Assembly (NCBI GenBank): GCA_965218075.1
Contig: CBDCJZ010000003.1
Span: forward strand, 1,612,001-1,676,000
Direction: 5' to 3'
Source of the DNA: JANQHO01 sp965218075
GTDB taxonomy: Bacteria > Bacteroidota > Bacteroidia > Flavobacteriales > Schleiferiaceae
Length of the DNA stretch: 64,000 nt
Shown here: one piece after another, positions 9,423 through 19,238 of the stretch
Layout of the letters: every line of letters starts with the position of its first letter
How positions within the stretch are numbered: the stretch's first letter is position 1
Made by a program: the position numbers and the translations under genes
Notes under the pieces: model-generated
What the model saw: the letters and a program-made list of their open reading frames with translations, nothing else
The model's database searches: none
Told to the model about the DNA's origin: nothing

Positions 9423-11273
9423 ATGAAAAAGGTTCTTATACTTTGTTTTTTGGGTTGTTTAATCACTAGCGCTCAAAACTACTGGCAGCAAGAAGTTGCT
9501 TATAAGATGGACATTAATTTTGATATAAAAAAACATCAGTTCGAGGGAAAACAACAACTCGTATATACCAATAACTCGCCTGATACTCTTAAGCAGATTT
9601 TTTACCACTTATATTTCAACGCTTTTCAGCCGGGTAGTATGATGGATACCCGTGCCAAATATATTTTGGACCCCGATAAAAGAATAGGTAGACGTATTGA
9701 ACAATTGCATCCAGATGAGATAGGCTATCAAAAAATATTGAACCTTGCTCAGGAAGGGAAACCTTTAAATTATGATATAGAAGGAACTATTCTGCAGGCT
9801 CAGTTGAACAGGCCTTTACTGCCCGGAAAATCCACCACTTTCGAAATGAAGTTTAAGGCTCAGGTACCAATACAAATTCGAAGGAGCGGAAGGAATAATA
9901 CAGAAGGAGTGGATTATACCATGACTCAGTGGTATCCCAAATTGGCTGAGTACGATAAAAACGGCTGGCACCCCAATCCTTATGTTGCGCGAGAATTTTA
10001 TGCCCCCTATGGCAGTTTTGACGTGGTTATTGAAATAGATTCTAATTACAAGTTGGGTGGAACAGGAGAACTGCAAAATTTTGGAGAATACTGGGAACTT
10101 GAGAAAGAGCAGAACGGAGTAAAAACCCTTAAATATCTGACCGTGAAAAAGAAAAAAAGGAATTGGCAGTTTAAAGGTAGCAATGTGCATGACTTTGCCT
10201 GGGGGGCCGACCCTGATTATATCCATACGATGATGAAGGGTCCAAACGAGCTAACACTTCATTTTTACTATCAGGATAGTGTAGCGGAAGTCTGGGAACA
10301 GTTACCTGGTTATACCGCTACTTTTTTTGAACTGATGAATAATCAATTTGGAGCCTATGCTTATTCCTCTTTTTCTGTTATACAAGGGGGAGATGGGGGA
10401 ATGGAATATCCCATGTGCACTATGTTAAAAGGAACTGGTAAAATCCAAGACTTGGTTAGTGTAATGGTTCATGAATCAGCTCATTCTTGGTTTTATGGCA
10501 TCTTGGGTACGGATGAGTTTCAATACCCTTGGATGGATGAGGGTTTTACTTCTTATGCCGAAGCTGAGATACTAAACAAAATGGGAGAGGCAGACCCTAA
10601 TCCACATGCCGATGCCTATTCAGGATATGTTTACATGGCCACAGAACTGGAAATAGAACCCCTAACAACGCCTGCGGATTACTTTTCTACTAATAAAAGC
10701 TATGGTATAAGCGCTTACTCTAGAGGAGAAATCTTTCTTTCCCAACTTAAATATGTAATAGGAGAAAAAAGCTTTGATAAAGGAATGTTGGAGTATTATA
10801 ATAAGTGGAAATTTAAACATCCGAATCCCTGGGATTTTTTAAGGATAATGGAAGATGTAAGTGGAGTTCAGTTGGATTGGTATCTCAACTTTTGGATGAA
10901 TACCAATAAAACAATTGACTATACCATTGAAGAGGTGTCGTCTAGGGATGCCAAAAATAAAACGATAGCTAAACTCAGGAGAATAGGTGAAATGCCCATG
11001 CCTTTAGATATTACTATCACAACAAAGGAAGGAGACAAATATCGGTATCATATTCCGTTAGTCTCCATGTTTGGAGCAAAACAAGACATTAATGTTATGG
11101 TATTGAAGCCCTGGGCGTGGACATCAGAGAGCTATGAATGGAAACTAGATTTTAAAGCCCACGAGATAAAAAACATTCGGATAGATCCCCTGCTTTTGAT
11201 GGCAGATATCAATCGGGCTAATAACATGTGGACTCCCGATAATGACAGGGAGAAAGCCAAAGAAAAGGACTAA
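9423..11273 (+). CDS. M1 family zinc aminopeptidase-like protein
   Basis: Secreted gluzincin peptidase of family M1. The 616-residue product has a signal peptide (MKKVLILCFLGCLITSAQ), an N-terminal beta-domain, and the zinc site HESAH at residues 350-354 with the third ligand Glu373 in WMDEGFTS, 18 residues between as the family requires. The upstream substrate motif is GGMEYP, a variant of GAMEN, with Gly-Gly in place of Gly-Ala. It ends in a basic and acidic tail without a T9SS sorting domain. Probable periplasmic or surface peptide degradation. It is convergent with the Fe-S protein gene. Confidence 0.92.
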   Translation: MKKVLILCFLGCLITSAQNYWQQEVAYKMDINFDIKKHQFEGKQQLVYTNNSPDTLKQIFYHLYFNAFQPGSMMDTRAKYILDPDKRIGRRIEQLHPDEIGYQKILNLAQEGKPLNYDIEGTILQAQLNRPLLPGKSTTFEMKFKAQVPIQIRRSGRNNTEGVDYTMTQWYPKLAEYDKNGWHPNPYVAREFYAPYGSFDVVIEIDSNYKLGGTGELQNFGEYWELEKEQNGVKTLKYLTVKKKKRNWQFKGSNVHDFAWGADPDYIHTMMKGPNELTLHFYYQDSVAEVWEQLPGYTATFFELMNNQFGAYAYSSFSVIQGGDGGMEYPMCTMLKGTGKIQDLVSVMVHESAHSWFYGILGTDEFQYPWMDEGFTSYAEAEILNKMGEADPNPHADAYSGYVYMATELEIEPLTTPADYFSTNKSYGISAYSRGEIFLSQLKYVIGEKSFDKGMLEYYNKWKFKHPNPWDFLRIMEDVSGVQLDWYLNFWMNTNKTIDYTIEEVSSRDAKNKTIAKLRRIGEMPMPLDITITTKEGDKYRYHIPLVSMFGAKQDINVMVLKPWAWTSESYEWKLDFKAHEIKNIRIDPLLLMADINRANNMWTPDNDREKAKEKD

Positions 11274-11532
11274 AAAAGGAGCACTTTATTATAATTTCGC
11301 ATCAATCTCAATCGCCATTGTTAGCTAGCCAGTCAAAAAGAATCCCAATGTTTAGAAAGCTAAGTAGAAAACTTTTAACAAAATAAAAAATGCTTTTTGG
11401 TAAATGGATCGATATTTATTAGTTGCTTGACTCTTTGAAGATGAGATTTTTCATTTTCAGTAAAGTAATAATGAAAAAACTTATTTCCGGGTAGATCAAA
11501 ATCAGTCTCCTTTAATGTCTATCAAGTGATTT

Positions 11533-12828
11533 TTATTCATTAATCCAATTGGCGCGATCAGCCTGAGCACATGCCCATGGAGCACCATTGTTTTCCACAT
11601 TGGCCATCATCATATTGATTTGTTGGCTAGCTGAAGGTTCTTCCATCACCAGATATCTGCGCATATCCACTATAATAGAAAGCGGATCAATATTTACTGG
11701 GCAAGCTTCTGTGCAGGCATTGCAAGTGGTACATGCCCAAAGTTCTTCGGAGCTGATGTAGTTGTCTAGTAATGCTTTTCCGTCTTCTCTAAATTCTCCT
11801 TTATTGACATCAATATTCTTACTCACTTCTTCCAAGCGATCGCGGGTGTCCATCATAATTTTACGAGGAGACAATTTTTTGCCAGTAAGATTGGCAGGGC
11901 AAACCGCAGTGCAACGCCCGCATTCGGTACAGGAGTATGCATTCATTAATTGAACCCAGTTTAAATCCATTACATCTTTAGCACCAAATCTTTCAGGGAC
12001 AATACCGCCTTCATCAAGATCAGTATTAGGATTCATCATAGTTTCGACCTCTTTTTTCACACTTTCCATATTGATAAGCTTCCCTTTGGGGCCCAGTTTG
12101 GAATACCAAACATTGGGGAAAGCAAGGATGATGTGAAGATGCTTGGAAAAAGGGATATAGTTTAAAAAAGCCAAGATGCCTAAAACGTGAGCCCACCATG
12201 CTATCCGCTCTACTAGGTGAAGCGAATCCTGGGACAAACCACTAAAAACAGGAGCTAAGATACTGCTGATCACCCAGGGACCGGATACTTTATCTTTCAT
12301 GTTGGCTTCAGCAGCTCCCAGTATCAATAAGGCAATCATTAATACAATTTCTATGAGCAAGATATTGTTACCGTCTTTTTGGGGCCAACCTTCCAATTCT
12401 TTAAAACGGGAAACCACCTTAATATTTCTGCGACAGAGAAATACAACACAGGCAAGAATAACCAGTACCGCCAATATTTCAAAAAAGTTTATGGAAGCAT
12501 TATAAATGGGACCCAGCGCTTTTGCAAAAGTGCGATGTGTTCCAAATATGCCGTCAATTAAAATTTCAGCTACTTCAATGTTGATGAGCAAAAAGCCAAT
12601 ATAGATTAAAAGGTGAAAGAACCCGGCGATTACTCTATATTTAATCATTTTACTCTGACCTAAAGCCACGCGGGTCATTAGAAACCACCTCTCTTTTTTA
12701 CGATCGGAGCGATTAATGTTTTTACCTAGTTTTATGTTTCGCCATATTTTATTAAAACTACAGGTAAACAAGTAAATCGCTATTGCCAGAACTATAATAA
12801 AGGTAATGTTTTGTATGTCAAAGTGCAT
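11533..12828 (-). CDS. Membrane Fe-S oxidoreductase with two 4Fe-4S clusters
   Basis: A 431-residue electron-transfer protein. The N-terminal half has about five or six membrane spans of respiratory NarI-like type; the C-terminal half carries two ferredoxin clusters, CTECGRCTAVCP (Cys300, 303, 306, 310) and CTTCNACTEACP (Cys366, 369, 372, 376), as in HdrC/GlpC-type subunits. It would pair with a CCG-domain subunit; a matching gene is encoded at 60666-61460 rather than next door. It starts 5 bp after the mlaD-like gene, so the two are co-transcribed. Confidence 0.88.
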   Translation of the reverse strand: MHFDIQNITFIIVLAIAIYLFTCSFNKIWRNIKLGKNINRSDRKKERWFLMTRVALGQSKMIKYRVIAGFFHLLIYIGFLLINIEVAEILIDGIFGTHRTFAKALGPIYNASINFFEILAVLVILACVVFLCRRNIKVVSRFKELEGWPQKDGNNILLIEIVLMIALLILGAAEANMKDKVSGPWVISSILAPVFSGLSQDSLHLVERIAWWAHVLGILAFLNYIPFSKHLHIILAFPNVWYSKLGPKGKLINMESVKKEVETMMNPNTDLDEGGIVPERFGAKDVMDLNWVQLMNAYSCTECGRCTAVCPANLTGKKLSPRKIMMDTRDRLEEVSKNIDVNKGEFREDGKALLDNYISSEELWACTTCNACTEACPVNIDPLSIIVDMRRYLVMEEPSASQQINMMMANVENNGAPWACAQADRANWINE

Positions 12829-12833
12829 ATACT

Positions 12834-13880
12834 TTATGGATTCCGAGTAGCTTGTTTTTCTTCCTCTTTCTTCAATTTTCTCTCCATTTCCAGGATATCT
12901 TTTTCCTTATATCTTTTCTTCTTACCGAATGCCGAAAAATGTACATAGCGACCAGGATTGTATTTTATATCTAATATAAGGCGATTTAGCTGATCGCTGG
13001 CTTTTTCTAGATTATTATATAGTTCAGGATTATGGAGCAGCTTACCCATGCTGCCGTCCCCTTCGTTAATCTCATGTAACACATTCTCAGTAGTAATTAA
13101 GGCTTTGGTAAGACTATTAAAAGTTTCCTGAAATTTTACTTTAGAAAGGGAATCGCTTACCATATTGAGATTGGCAAAAATTCCCGAGAGCTCCTCATTA
13201 TTTTCTTCAAGGTTTTTGATGATACTTGCTACGTTGTGAATAATAGCTTTAAGATCAGGCTGACTTTCTCTAACGGTTTTATCTATTGAACGTATGGTGC
13301 TCTCTAGGGTTTGGAAACTACTTCTTACACTACTGAAAGTTTCCATAAAGTTTCCTTGGGTTTTTTCGTTTAAAAAACCTGAAACAAGAATGAGAACAGT
13401 ATCAATGGAACCGAGTAATTTTTCCGCTTTTTGCTTTAATGGTGCTACTTGGCGATTTACTTCTTCGGTAAGACTCAACTGAATATCAGAATCTAAAGTA
13501 TCACCACTTACGGCAGACTCTGTTTCACTGCCTAATATCAATTCGATGGATTTGTCTCCCAGAATATCGGTACTGTAAATACGGGCAAGAGTATTACGTG
13601 AGATTTCAAAATCGTTTGTTATATTGATTTTTACAACTAATCTTCCTGAACCATCGGGGTGAAAGTAAATATCCTGCACTTGGCCTACCTGAAAACCATT
13701 AATAGTAACTGGTCTGGAAAGATTAAGTCCATCAACCTTATCATAGACAGTATAGAAAATTCTTTTTCTATCAAATAAATCTCTTCCCTTCAGGAAATTA
13801 AACCCCCAATAGAGCAGAGCAAGAGCACCGATAGCGACAAGGCCCACTTTGATTTCCCTAGTGATTTTCAATAAAAACAA
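12834..13880 (-). CDS. MlaD family (MCE domain) lipid-transport protein
   Basis: A single-pass membrane protein with one MCE domain, the substrate-binding part of lipid transporters between inner and outer membranes. The 348-residue product has an N-terminal membrane helix (VGLVAIGALALLYWGFNFL), an MCE core (residues about 40-115, with DGLNLSRPVTINGFQVGQV), and a long helical region (about 140-300) likely to form a coiled coil or tube. No MlaE permease or MlaF ATPase gene is nearby. It directly precedes the Fe-S oxidoreductase gene, a pairing common in Bacteroidota. Confidence 0.88.
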   Translation of the reverse strand: MFLLKITREIKVGLVAIGALALLYWGFNFLKGRDLFDRKRIFYTVYDKVDGLNLSRPVTINGFQVGQVQDIYFHPDGSGRLVVKINITNDFEISRNTLARIYSTDILGDKSIELILGSETESAVSGDTLDSDIQLSLTEEVNRQVAPLKQKAEKLLGSIDTVLILVSGFLNEKTQGNFMETFSSVRSSFQTLESTIRSIDKTVRESQPDLKAIIHNVASIIKNLEENNEELSGIFANLNMVSDSLSKVKFQETFNSLTKALITTENVLHEINEGDGSMGKLLHNPELYNNLEKASDQLNRLILDIKYNPGRYVHFSAFGKKKRYKEKDILEMERKLKKEEEKQATRNP

Positions 13881-13985
13881 GGCTTAATTATGCAAAGTAA
13901 AAGGTTAAAAAATTAATAATAATAAATAATTAACTATATTAAAATAATCTTGTATATTTATATAGTTGATTAAACAAGCAAAGAA

Positions 13986-14735
13986 ATGAATATACCAGAT
14001 ATCTATAAGAACTTTTCTAAAGAAGAGGTTTGTATAAACTATTTAGAAAAGTATAAAGTGAGAGGAAAAGCCAACTTGCTCTTATTGTGGGAATGAGCAC
14101 AAGACAAAGAAAAAATGGAAAATATATATGTTCTAAATGCCATTGTACTTTCCATGTATGCATGGGCACTATTTTTTATGGGACGACAAATACTGTTACA
14201 AAAATGGTTTACTACAAGGAATTATAAAAATGGACGAGACCTATGTAGGTGGTAAACCACGTACAAGTAATGTTAGAAAGACTGAATATGAAAAAGATAC
14301 TTTCAAATAAGAGAGGTGGAGGAAGTAAGAAGGTTTCTATTCTAGGGATGGTAGAGAGGAAGAAGGATCTGTACATGCTGAAAAGACAGACAACCCTAAT
14401 AAATATGAAATTGATAAAATGATAGGGGCGAATATAGATTGGAGGGAAAGTACCCTTATAACAGACGAAAACCCGTCCTAAATAAGAGTATAGGAAATTA
14501 TATGTATCATAAAATCATTAAGCATAAAGAAAGATTTTGCAATGACGATATTCATACCAAATACAATAGAGGGGGTTCTGGTCTATTGTAAAAAGAGGGA
14601 TTTATGGTATTTATCAACGTGTAAGTACTAAATATTTAGATGGTTATCTCATTGAGTTTGCTTACAATATAATAATTAGGAATATTTGTAAAAATCAAAT
14701 GTTCTTTAACACTTTAAACAAGATGGTCTTATGCT
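13986..14735 (+). mobile_element. Degenerate IS1595-family transposase
   Basis: Several frames together give an ISXO2/IS1595-like transposase. The N-terminus is MNIPDIYKNFSKEEVCINYL, followed by zinc-ribbon remnants (YICSKCHCTFHV), the first DDE-like motif MDETYVGGKPRTS at about 14230-14270, GGGSKKVSILGMVERK, and C-terminal HTKYNRGGSG with a KYLDGYLIEFAYN run. In-frame stops and shifts mean it is inactive. Terminal inverted repeats and target duplications were not identified. It sits between the mlaD-like gene and bshC, beside another gene wreck. Confidence 0.75.
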
Positions 14736-14940
14736 AAATTCTATAGATAATTTAGTTACACAAAATCTTAATCGAAACCTACTTTATAGATCAGATTGTA
14801 AGGAGGCTATGCAAAAGCTCCTAGATCGGGGTATCCAAAGACCTGATTTACTTAGACCCGCCTTTTAATTCCAATCGTGTTTATAATATGATCTACAGAG
14901 ATGAAGGGAAGACTGCCCAGCAAATCCCTTAATCCCCTAG
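14730..14940 (+). pseudogene. 5' fragment of a DNA methyltransferase gene
   Basis: An ATG at about 14731 opens MLNSIDNLVTQNLNRNLLYR and SDCKEAMQKLLDRGIQ. After a frameshift near 14840 the text continues with the catalytic motif LIYLDPPFNSNRVYNMIYRD, typical of beta-class N6-adenine or N4-cytosine methyltransferases. Nothing recognisable of the remaining protein follows, so this is an N-terminal stump. It abuts the dead IS1595 transposase, which may have been involved in the truncation. Confidence 0.65.
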
Positions 14941-15489
14941 CAAAGAATTACACTCTCAAGTAAGCTCCATCATGCTAAAGTTATCTAGAGCCTTTCATGC
15001 TAACTGTGCCGTTTGTCATGAATGAGGAGAGAGAGGGTATTGACTTCAATTTTACAGATCAATCTGAATCTATGATAGGGACAGTCTATCTATTTTCAAG
15101 ATCATTAAATGTAGAATGCCAGAAAAAAGTATGATATCCCAGGAACGTCAGCTTTCGCCTTATATTAATCAGTATTCTAAACAACTTTTTTAATGTGTGG
15201 AAATAATGTTATCTCTGTGAGTTTTTTTGCCATAGTTGGCAATTTGGTAGAATGCATCACATAATTGATTCCTAGCTTGTCTGCATCTCTTTTGAGGAAA
15301 TATCTGATGATTTTCAGTGTTAAGTAAGTAGCTTTTCAGTTAGTTGAGGAAGATTATATCTGGAATTACTCCTAAGCAAATGATTTGAAAACTGCATTAT
15401 TTTCCATAAGTGGCATTGAATGGGGTCAATATTGGCAGAAAACTCAGTCAAGTTTCATATACTCAAGGATAGGCCAGGTAACAAATAGC
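14941..15489. other. Non-coding stretch, no feature recognised
   Basis: This run before bshC holds only short broken frames, some possibly further debris of the neighbouring methyltransferase stump. No RNA gene or repeat was seen. The bshC promoter box starts at 15490. Confidence 0.5.
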
Positions 15490-15497
15490 TATTTTTG
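15490..15497 (+). promoter_or_regulatory. Bacteroidota -7 box (TATTTTTG) for bshC
   Basis: TATTTTTG matches the TAnnTTTG -7 consensus. It covers the TTG at 15495 that could be read as a start, so translation must begin later, at ATG 15504, only six bases after the box. No clear TTG -33 element was found at the expected distance. Confidence 0.5.
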
Positions 15498-15503
15498 TTT
15501 TTC

Positions 15504-17117
15504 ATGAGTAATGTTGATTCTCTACCTCATTGCGAGACAGGTTACTTTTCTAATCTGATTTGCAATTACCTCGACCAAAAAAAAGAGTTAAGAGAATTAT
15601 ATCAGCATTTTCCCAACAGAGAGGGCTTTGAACATCAGCTTCAGAAAAAGTCCGATTTTTCAAAGAACTCTAGGGAAACTTTAGTAGAAGAACTCAGGAA
15701 GCAGTATCAGAGGCTCGGAAATCTTAAAAAGGACTTGGAGAAAGTTCAAAGAAATATTAGTGCTATAGGGAATAACAAAACCTTTACGATTACCACAGGT
15801 CATCAGCTCAATATTTTTACTGGGCCGCTCTACTTCATTTACAAGATAATTACCACTATTAACCTAGCTCAGCAATTAATGAGTTTTTTTCCTGACTATT
15901 ATTTTATACCGGTCTATTGGATGGCAACGGAAGATCATGACTTTGATGAAATCAATCATATTAATCAATATGGAGGGCGTCTAATTTGGAACAAAAAAGC
16001 TCATGGAGCCCTAGGTCGTTTAGATACTGATGGGATAAAAGTAGTAATTGATGAATTGGCAGAACATCTAGGTTTAGGAGCAGATGCTACCTACTTAGTT
16101 GATCTGTTTCGCAGAAGTTATGAGCAGCATTCTACTTTGGCCGAAGCCACTTTATATCTGACACATGAACTGTTTGGCGACAAAGGTTTAGTGGTTGTTA
16201 ATGCTGACAATCCTCAGTTTAAACGCCAAGCTATTACTCTCTTTAAAGATGATTTACTCGAACATATAGCTTTCAACCACTTTACTAGGGGTTCAGAGAT
16301 ATTGCAGAAGCATTATTTTGAGCAGGTATATGTTAGGGAAATCAATCTCTTTTACCTAAGGGAAAATTTACGTGAACGCATTGAAAAACAAGCGGATTCC
16401 TGGCACGTAGTGAATACGGAGCTACACTGGACCAGAGAAGAATTACTGGAGGAATTGGGGGGATACCCTGAAAGGTTTAGTCCCAATGTAGTGTTGCGGT
16501 CTATGTACCAAGAACTAATTTTACCTAATCTGGCCTATGTAGGTGGAGGAGGGGAATTGGCCTATTGGCTGCAGCTAAAGCAAGTCTTCGAGGCTAATGG
16601 TATTTTATTCCCTTTATTGGTACTGCGGAATTCCGCAGTAATTGTAAACCAAAAACAAGCGGATCAGCTTAAAAAGCTAGGGCTAGAACTAAGATATTTA
16701 TTTAATCCCTTGCATGAGATCAAAAAGAAATATGTGCAACAACACGCTCCGATAGATATCAGACTACATTCCTTTAAAAACAAGCTACAAGCTATGTTTG
16801 ATGAGCTAGAAGAAATAGCTAAGCTTACAGAAAGACCGATGCTGGGAGCAGTAAATGCCCAACGGCAAAAACAATTGAATGGACTGGAAAAACTAAAGAA
16901 AAAGCTTATTAGATCTGAAAAGAGGCGACATTCGGAAGAAATGGAACGGATAGAACGACTGTATTATGAACTCTTTCCGAATGCTCTTTTACAAGAGCGA
17001 CACGATAACTTTGCCATTTATTACAGCCAGTACGGCCAGAATTTCATAGAAGAGCTATTTCGATGTTTTAAATCGTTAGACTTTTGCTTCAATATTCTAA
17101 AAATAGACCGACCATGA
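15504..17117 (+). CDS. bshC: Bacillithiol synthase (cysteine-adding enzyme) BshC
   Basis: Catalyses the last step of bacillithiol synthesis, joining cysteine to glucosaminyl-malate, to make the low-molecular-weight thiol that replaces glutathione. The protein (537 residues from ATG 15504) has the Rossmann-like N-terminal motif ITTGHQLNIFTGPLYFIYK, then PVYWMATEDHDFDEIN with NHI, the GGGGELAYWLQLK segment, and a C-terminal coiled coil (about residues 410-490). Length is normal for the family. A TTG three codons upstream is rejected because it lies inside the -7 promoter box. bshA and bshB are not in this window. Confidence 0.93.
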   Translation: MSNVDSLPHCETGYFSNLICNYLDQKKELRELYQHFPNREGFEHQLQKKSDFSKNSRETLVEELRKQYQRLGNLKKDLEKVQRNISAIGNNKTFTITTGHQLNIFTGPLYFIYKIITTINLAQQLMSFFPDYYFIPVYWMATEDHDFDEINHINQYGGRLIWNKKAHGALGRLDTDGIKVVIDELAEHLGLGADATYLVDLFRRSYEQHSTLAEATLYLTHELFGDKGLVVVNADNPQFKRQAITLFKDDLLEHIAFNHFTRGSEILQKHYFEQVYVREINLFYLRENLRERIEKQADSWHVVNTELHWTREELLEELGGYPERFSPNVVLRSMYQELILPNLAYVGGGGELAYWLQLKQVFEANGILFPLLVLRNSAVIVNQKQADQLKKLGLELRYLFNPLHEIKKKYVQQHAPIDIRLHSFKNKLQAMFDELEEIAKLTERPMLGAVNAQRQKQLNGLEKLKKKLIRSEKRRHSEEMERIERLYYELFPNALLQERHDNFAIYYSQYGQNFIEELFRCFKSLDFCFNILKIDRP

Positions 17118-17174
17118 TCTCTTGATACTTTTTCTTTTCCTATCTTCAGCCCACTTTTTCAAAAACCATTTTTT

Positions 17175-19193
17175 ATGAAGCGAGTTATTTCCATTCTAAT
17201 AACAAGTGCATTTTTTATGAGCTGCACTAATACAGAACTTTCGGTAGCCGATATCGAGTCGGAACAAGAAATTAAAGATGAATTTCAATGGGAAGCAGAA
17301 CAGTTTGCAGATATCCGCATTTTGCGTTATCAGATTCCCGGCTGGGATAAATTGAGTCTATCACGAAAAACGTATGTGTATTATCTTACTCAGGCAGGTC
17401 TGTCAGGTCGGGATATTACCTGGGATCAATTTTACCGCCACAACTTGAAAATTAGAAAAGCTCTGGAAAATATTGTTCAAAATTATGAGGGAGACAAGGA
17501 AGGTGAAGACTGGAGAAATTTTATGATTTATACCAAAAGAGTTTGGTTTAGCAATGGTATCCATCATCACTATAGCAATGTAAAGCTCAAGCCAAATTTT
17601 TCGGAGAAATATTTTAGCGAGTTGTTGGCTTCCACCGGTACAGAATTAAATTCTAAGGCTAGAGATGCTATTTTTAACAATAAAGACCTGAAAAAAGTAA
17701 GTAAAGATCCAGACAGGGATTTGTTACTCGCTTCAGCAGTAAATTTTTACGATAATGATATTACTGAGAAAGAGGCGATTAACTTCTACAAAACTATGAT
17801 CAAACCCAATGACGTCGAGCCCATTAGCTATGGACTTAACTCTAAGCTAGTACGTAACGAAGATGGCAGTATCAGTGAAGTCAAATGGATGGCAAATGGA
17901 CTGTACGGGCCGGCTATAAAAGAGATTATCAACTGGTTGGAAAAATCTAAAGAAATAGCTGAAAATGAAGTTCAGGCCAAGGCTTTAGAGATTTTGATCA
18001 GATATTATAGAACGGGAGACCTAAAACTTTGGGATCAATACAATATTGAATGGGTAAGAGCTACTGAAGGGGCTATTGATTATATTAATTCTTTTATTGA
18101 AGTATATGACGATCCTTTGGGATATAAAGCTACTTATGAAGCCGTAGTGGAGATTGAAGATCTTGAAGCAACTAAAAAAATGACTGTTATTAGTGATAAC
18201 ATTCAGTATTTTGAGAGCAACTCCCCAATCATGGATGAGCACAAAAAACCAGATGTTGTTGGGGTAACCTACAAGATGGTCAATGTTGCCGGAGAAGCGG
18301 GAGCTACTACTCCATCGACGCCTATAGGGATAAACTTGCCTAATGCCAACTGGATACGAGCTCGACATGGTTCAAAGTCAGTAAGTCTGTCCAATATTCA
18401 AAGTGCCTACGAACACGCTAAAGGAACGGGCTTTTTGGAAGAATTTATTTTTTATACTGAAGAGCTAGAACGCGCTAAGAAATACGGCAATCCCAGCAGC
18501 AGAATGCACACTGCCCTACACGAAGTAGTGGGTCACGCTTCCGGTAAGCTAAATGATGGAATAGGAACACCTAAGGAAACCCTAAAAAATTACGCTTCGA
18601 CTTTGGAAGAAGGACGAGCCGATCTGGTGGCTCTTTACTATATTCTAGATCCCAAATTGATGGAGTTGAACCTTATTGACACTTTGGCGGTCGGCATGGC
18701 TGAATACGACAGCTATATCCGCAATGGTATGATGCTTCAGTTGAGAAGGCTTAATATTGGTGAAAATCTGGAGCAAGACCACATGCGTAATCGTCAACTG
18801 GTAGCCGCTTGGGCCTACGATATGGGGAAAGAGAAAGATGTGATTCAGAAAAAAGTGATAGATGGTAAGACTTATTTTGTGATTAACGATTATCAAAAAT
18901 TACGGGAAATCTTCGGTAAGCAGTTACGGGAAGTGCAGCGCATTAAGTCAGAAGGGGATTACAAGGCCGGAAAGCTATTGGTGGAAAAATACGGAGTAAA
19001 AGTCGATCCCGAGCTTCACAAAGAAGTGCTCAGGCGTACCGAAAAGTTAGACATAGCGCCTTATGCCGGTTTTATTAACCCCATTCTGGAGCCCGTAATG
19101 GAAGGCGACAGCATCACGGATATTAAGGTGAGTTATCCGACAAACTTTACAGGGCAGATGCTATACTATGGTAAAAACTATTCTTTCCTATAA
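17175..19193 (+). CDS. M49 family dipeptidyl-peptidase III-like lipoprotein
   Basis: Zinc peptidase removing dipeptides from the N-termini of peptides. The 672-residue product starts with a lipoprotein signal (lipobox FMSC, Cys at about residue 16), so it is anchored in the periplasm or outer membrane. The zinc site is HEVVGH (His449, Glu450, His454), the HExxxH form unique to M49, with the second motif LEEGRAD (Glu478-Glu479). Motif spacing and length fit the family. It lies 57 bp downstream of bshC on the same strand. Confidence 0.92.
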   Translation: MKRVISILITSAFFMSCTNTELSVADIESEQEIKDEFQWEAEQFADIRILRYQIPGWDKLSLSRKTYVYYLTQAGLSGRDITWDQFYRHNLKIRKALENIVQNYEGDKEGEDWRNFMIYTKRVWFSNGIHHHYSNVKLKPNFSEKYFSELLASTGTELNSKARDAIFNNKDLKKVSKDPDRDLLLASAVNFYDNDITEKEAINFYKTMIKPNDVEPISYGLNSKLVRNEDGSISEVKWMANGLYGPAIKEIINWLEKSKEIAENEVQAKALEILIRYYRTGDLKLWDQYNIEWVRATEGAIDYINSFIEVYDDPLGYKATYEAVVEIEDLEATKKMTVISDNIQYFESNSPIMDEHKKPDVVGVTYKMVNVAGEAGATTPSTPIGINLPNANWIRARHGSKSVSLSNIQSAYEHAKGTGFLEEFIFYTEELERAKKYGNPSSRMHTALHEVVGHASGKLNDGIGTPKETLKNYASTLEEGRADLVALYYILDPKLMELNLIDTLAVGMAEYDSYIRNGMMLQLRRLNIGENLEQDHMRNRQLVAAWAYDMGKEKDVIQKKVIDGKTYFVINDYQKLREIFGKQLREVQRIKSEGDYKAGKLLVEKYGVKVDPELHKEVLRRTEKLDIAPYAGFINPILEPVMEGDSITDIKVSYPTNFTGQMLYYGKNYSFL

Positions 19194-19238
19194 ACCATTC
19201 AAAGCTGTCGAGGCAGAAGGCAGAAAAGCACAGTAAAA

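Noticed and set aside
9816..10226. 136-codon antisense ORF in the M1 peptidase gene
   Set aside because: Shadow of a well-supported peptidase frame.
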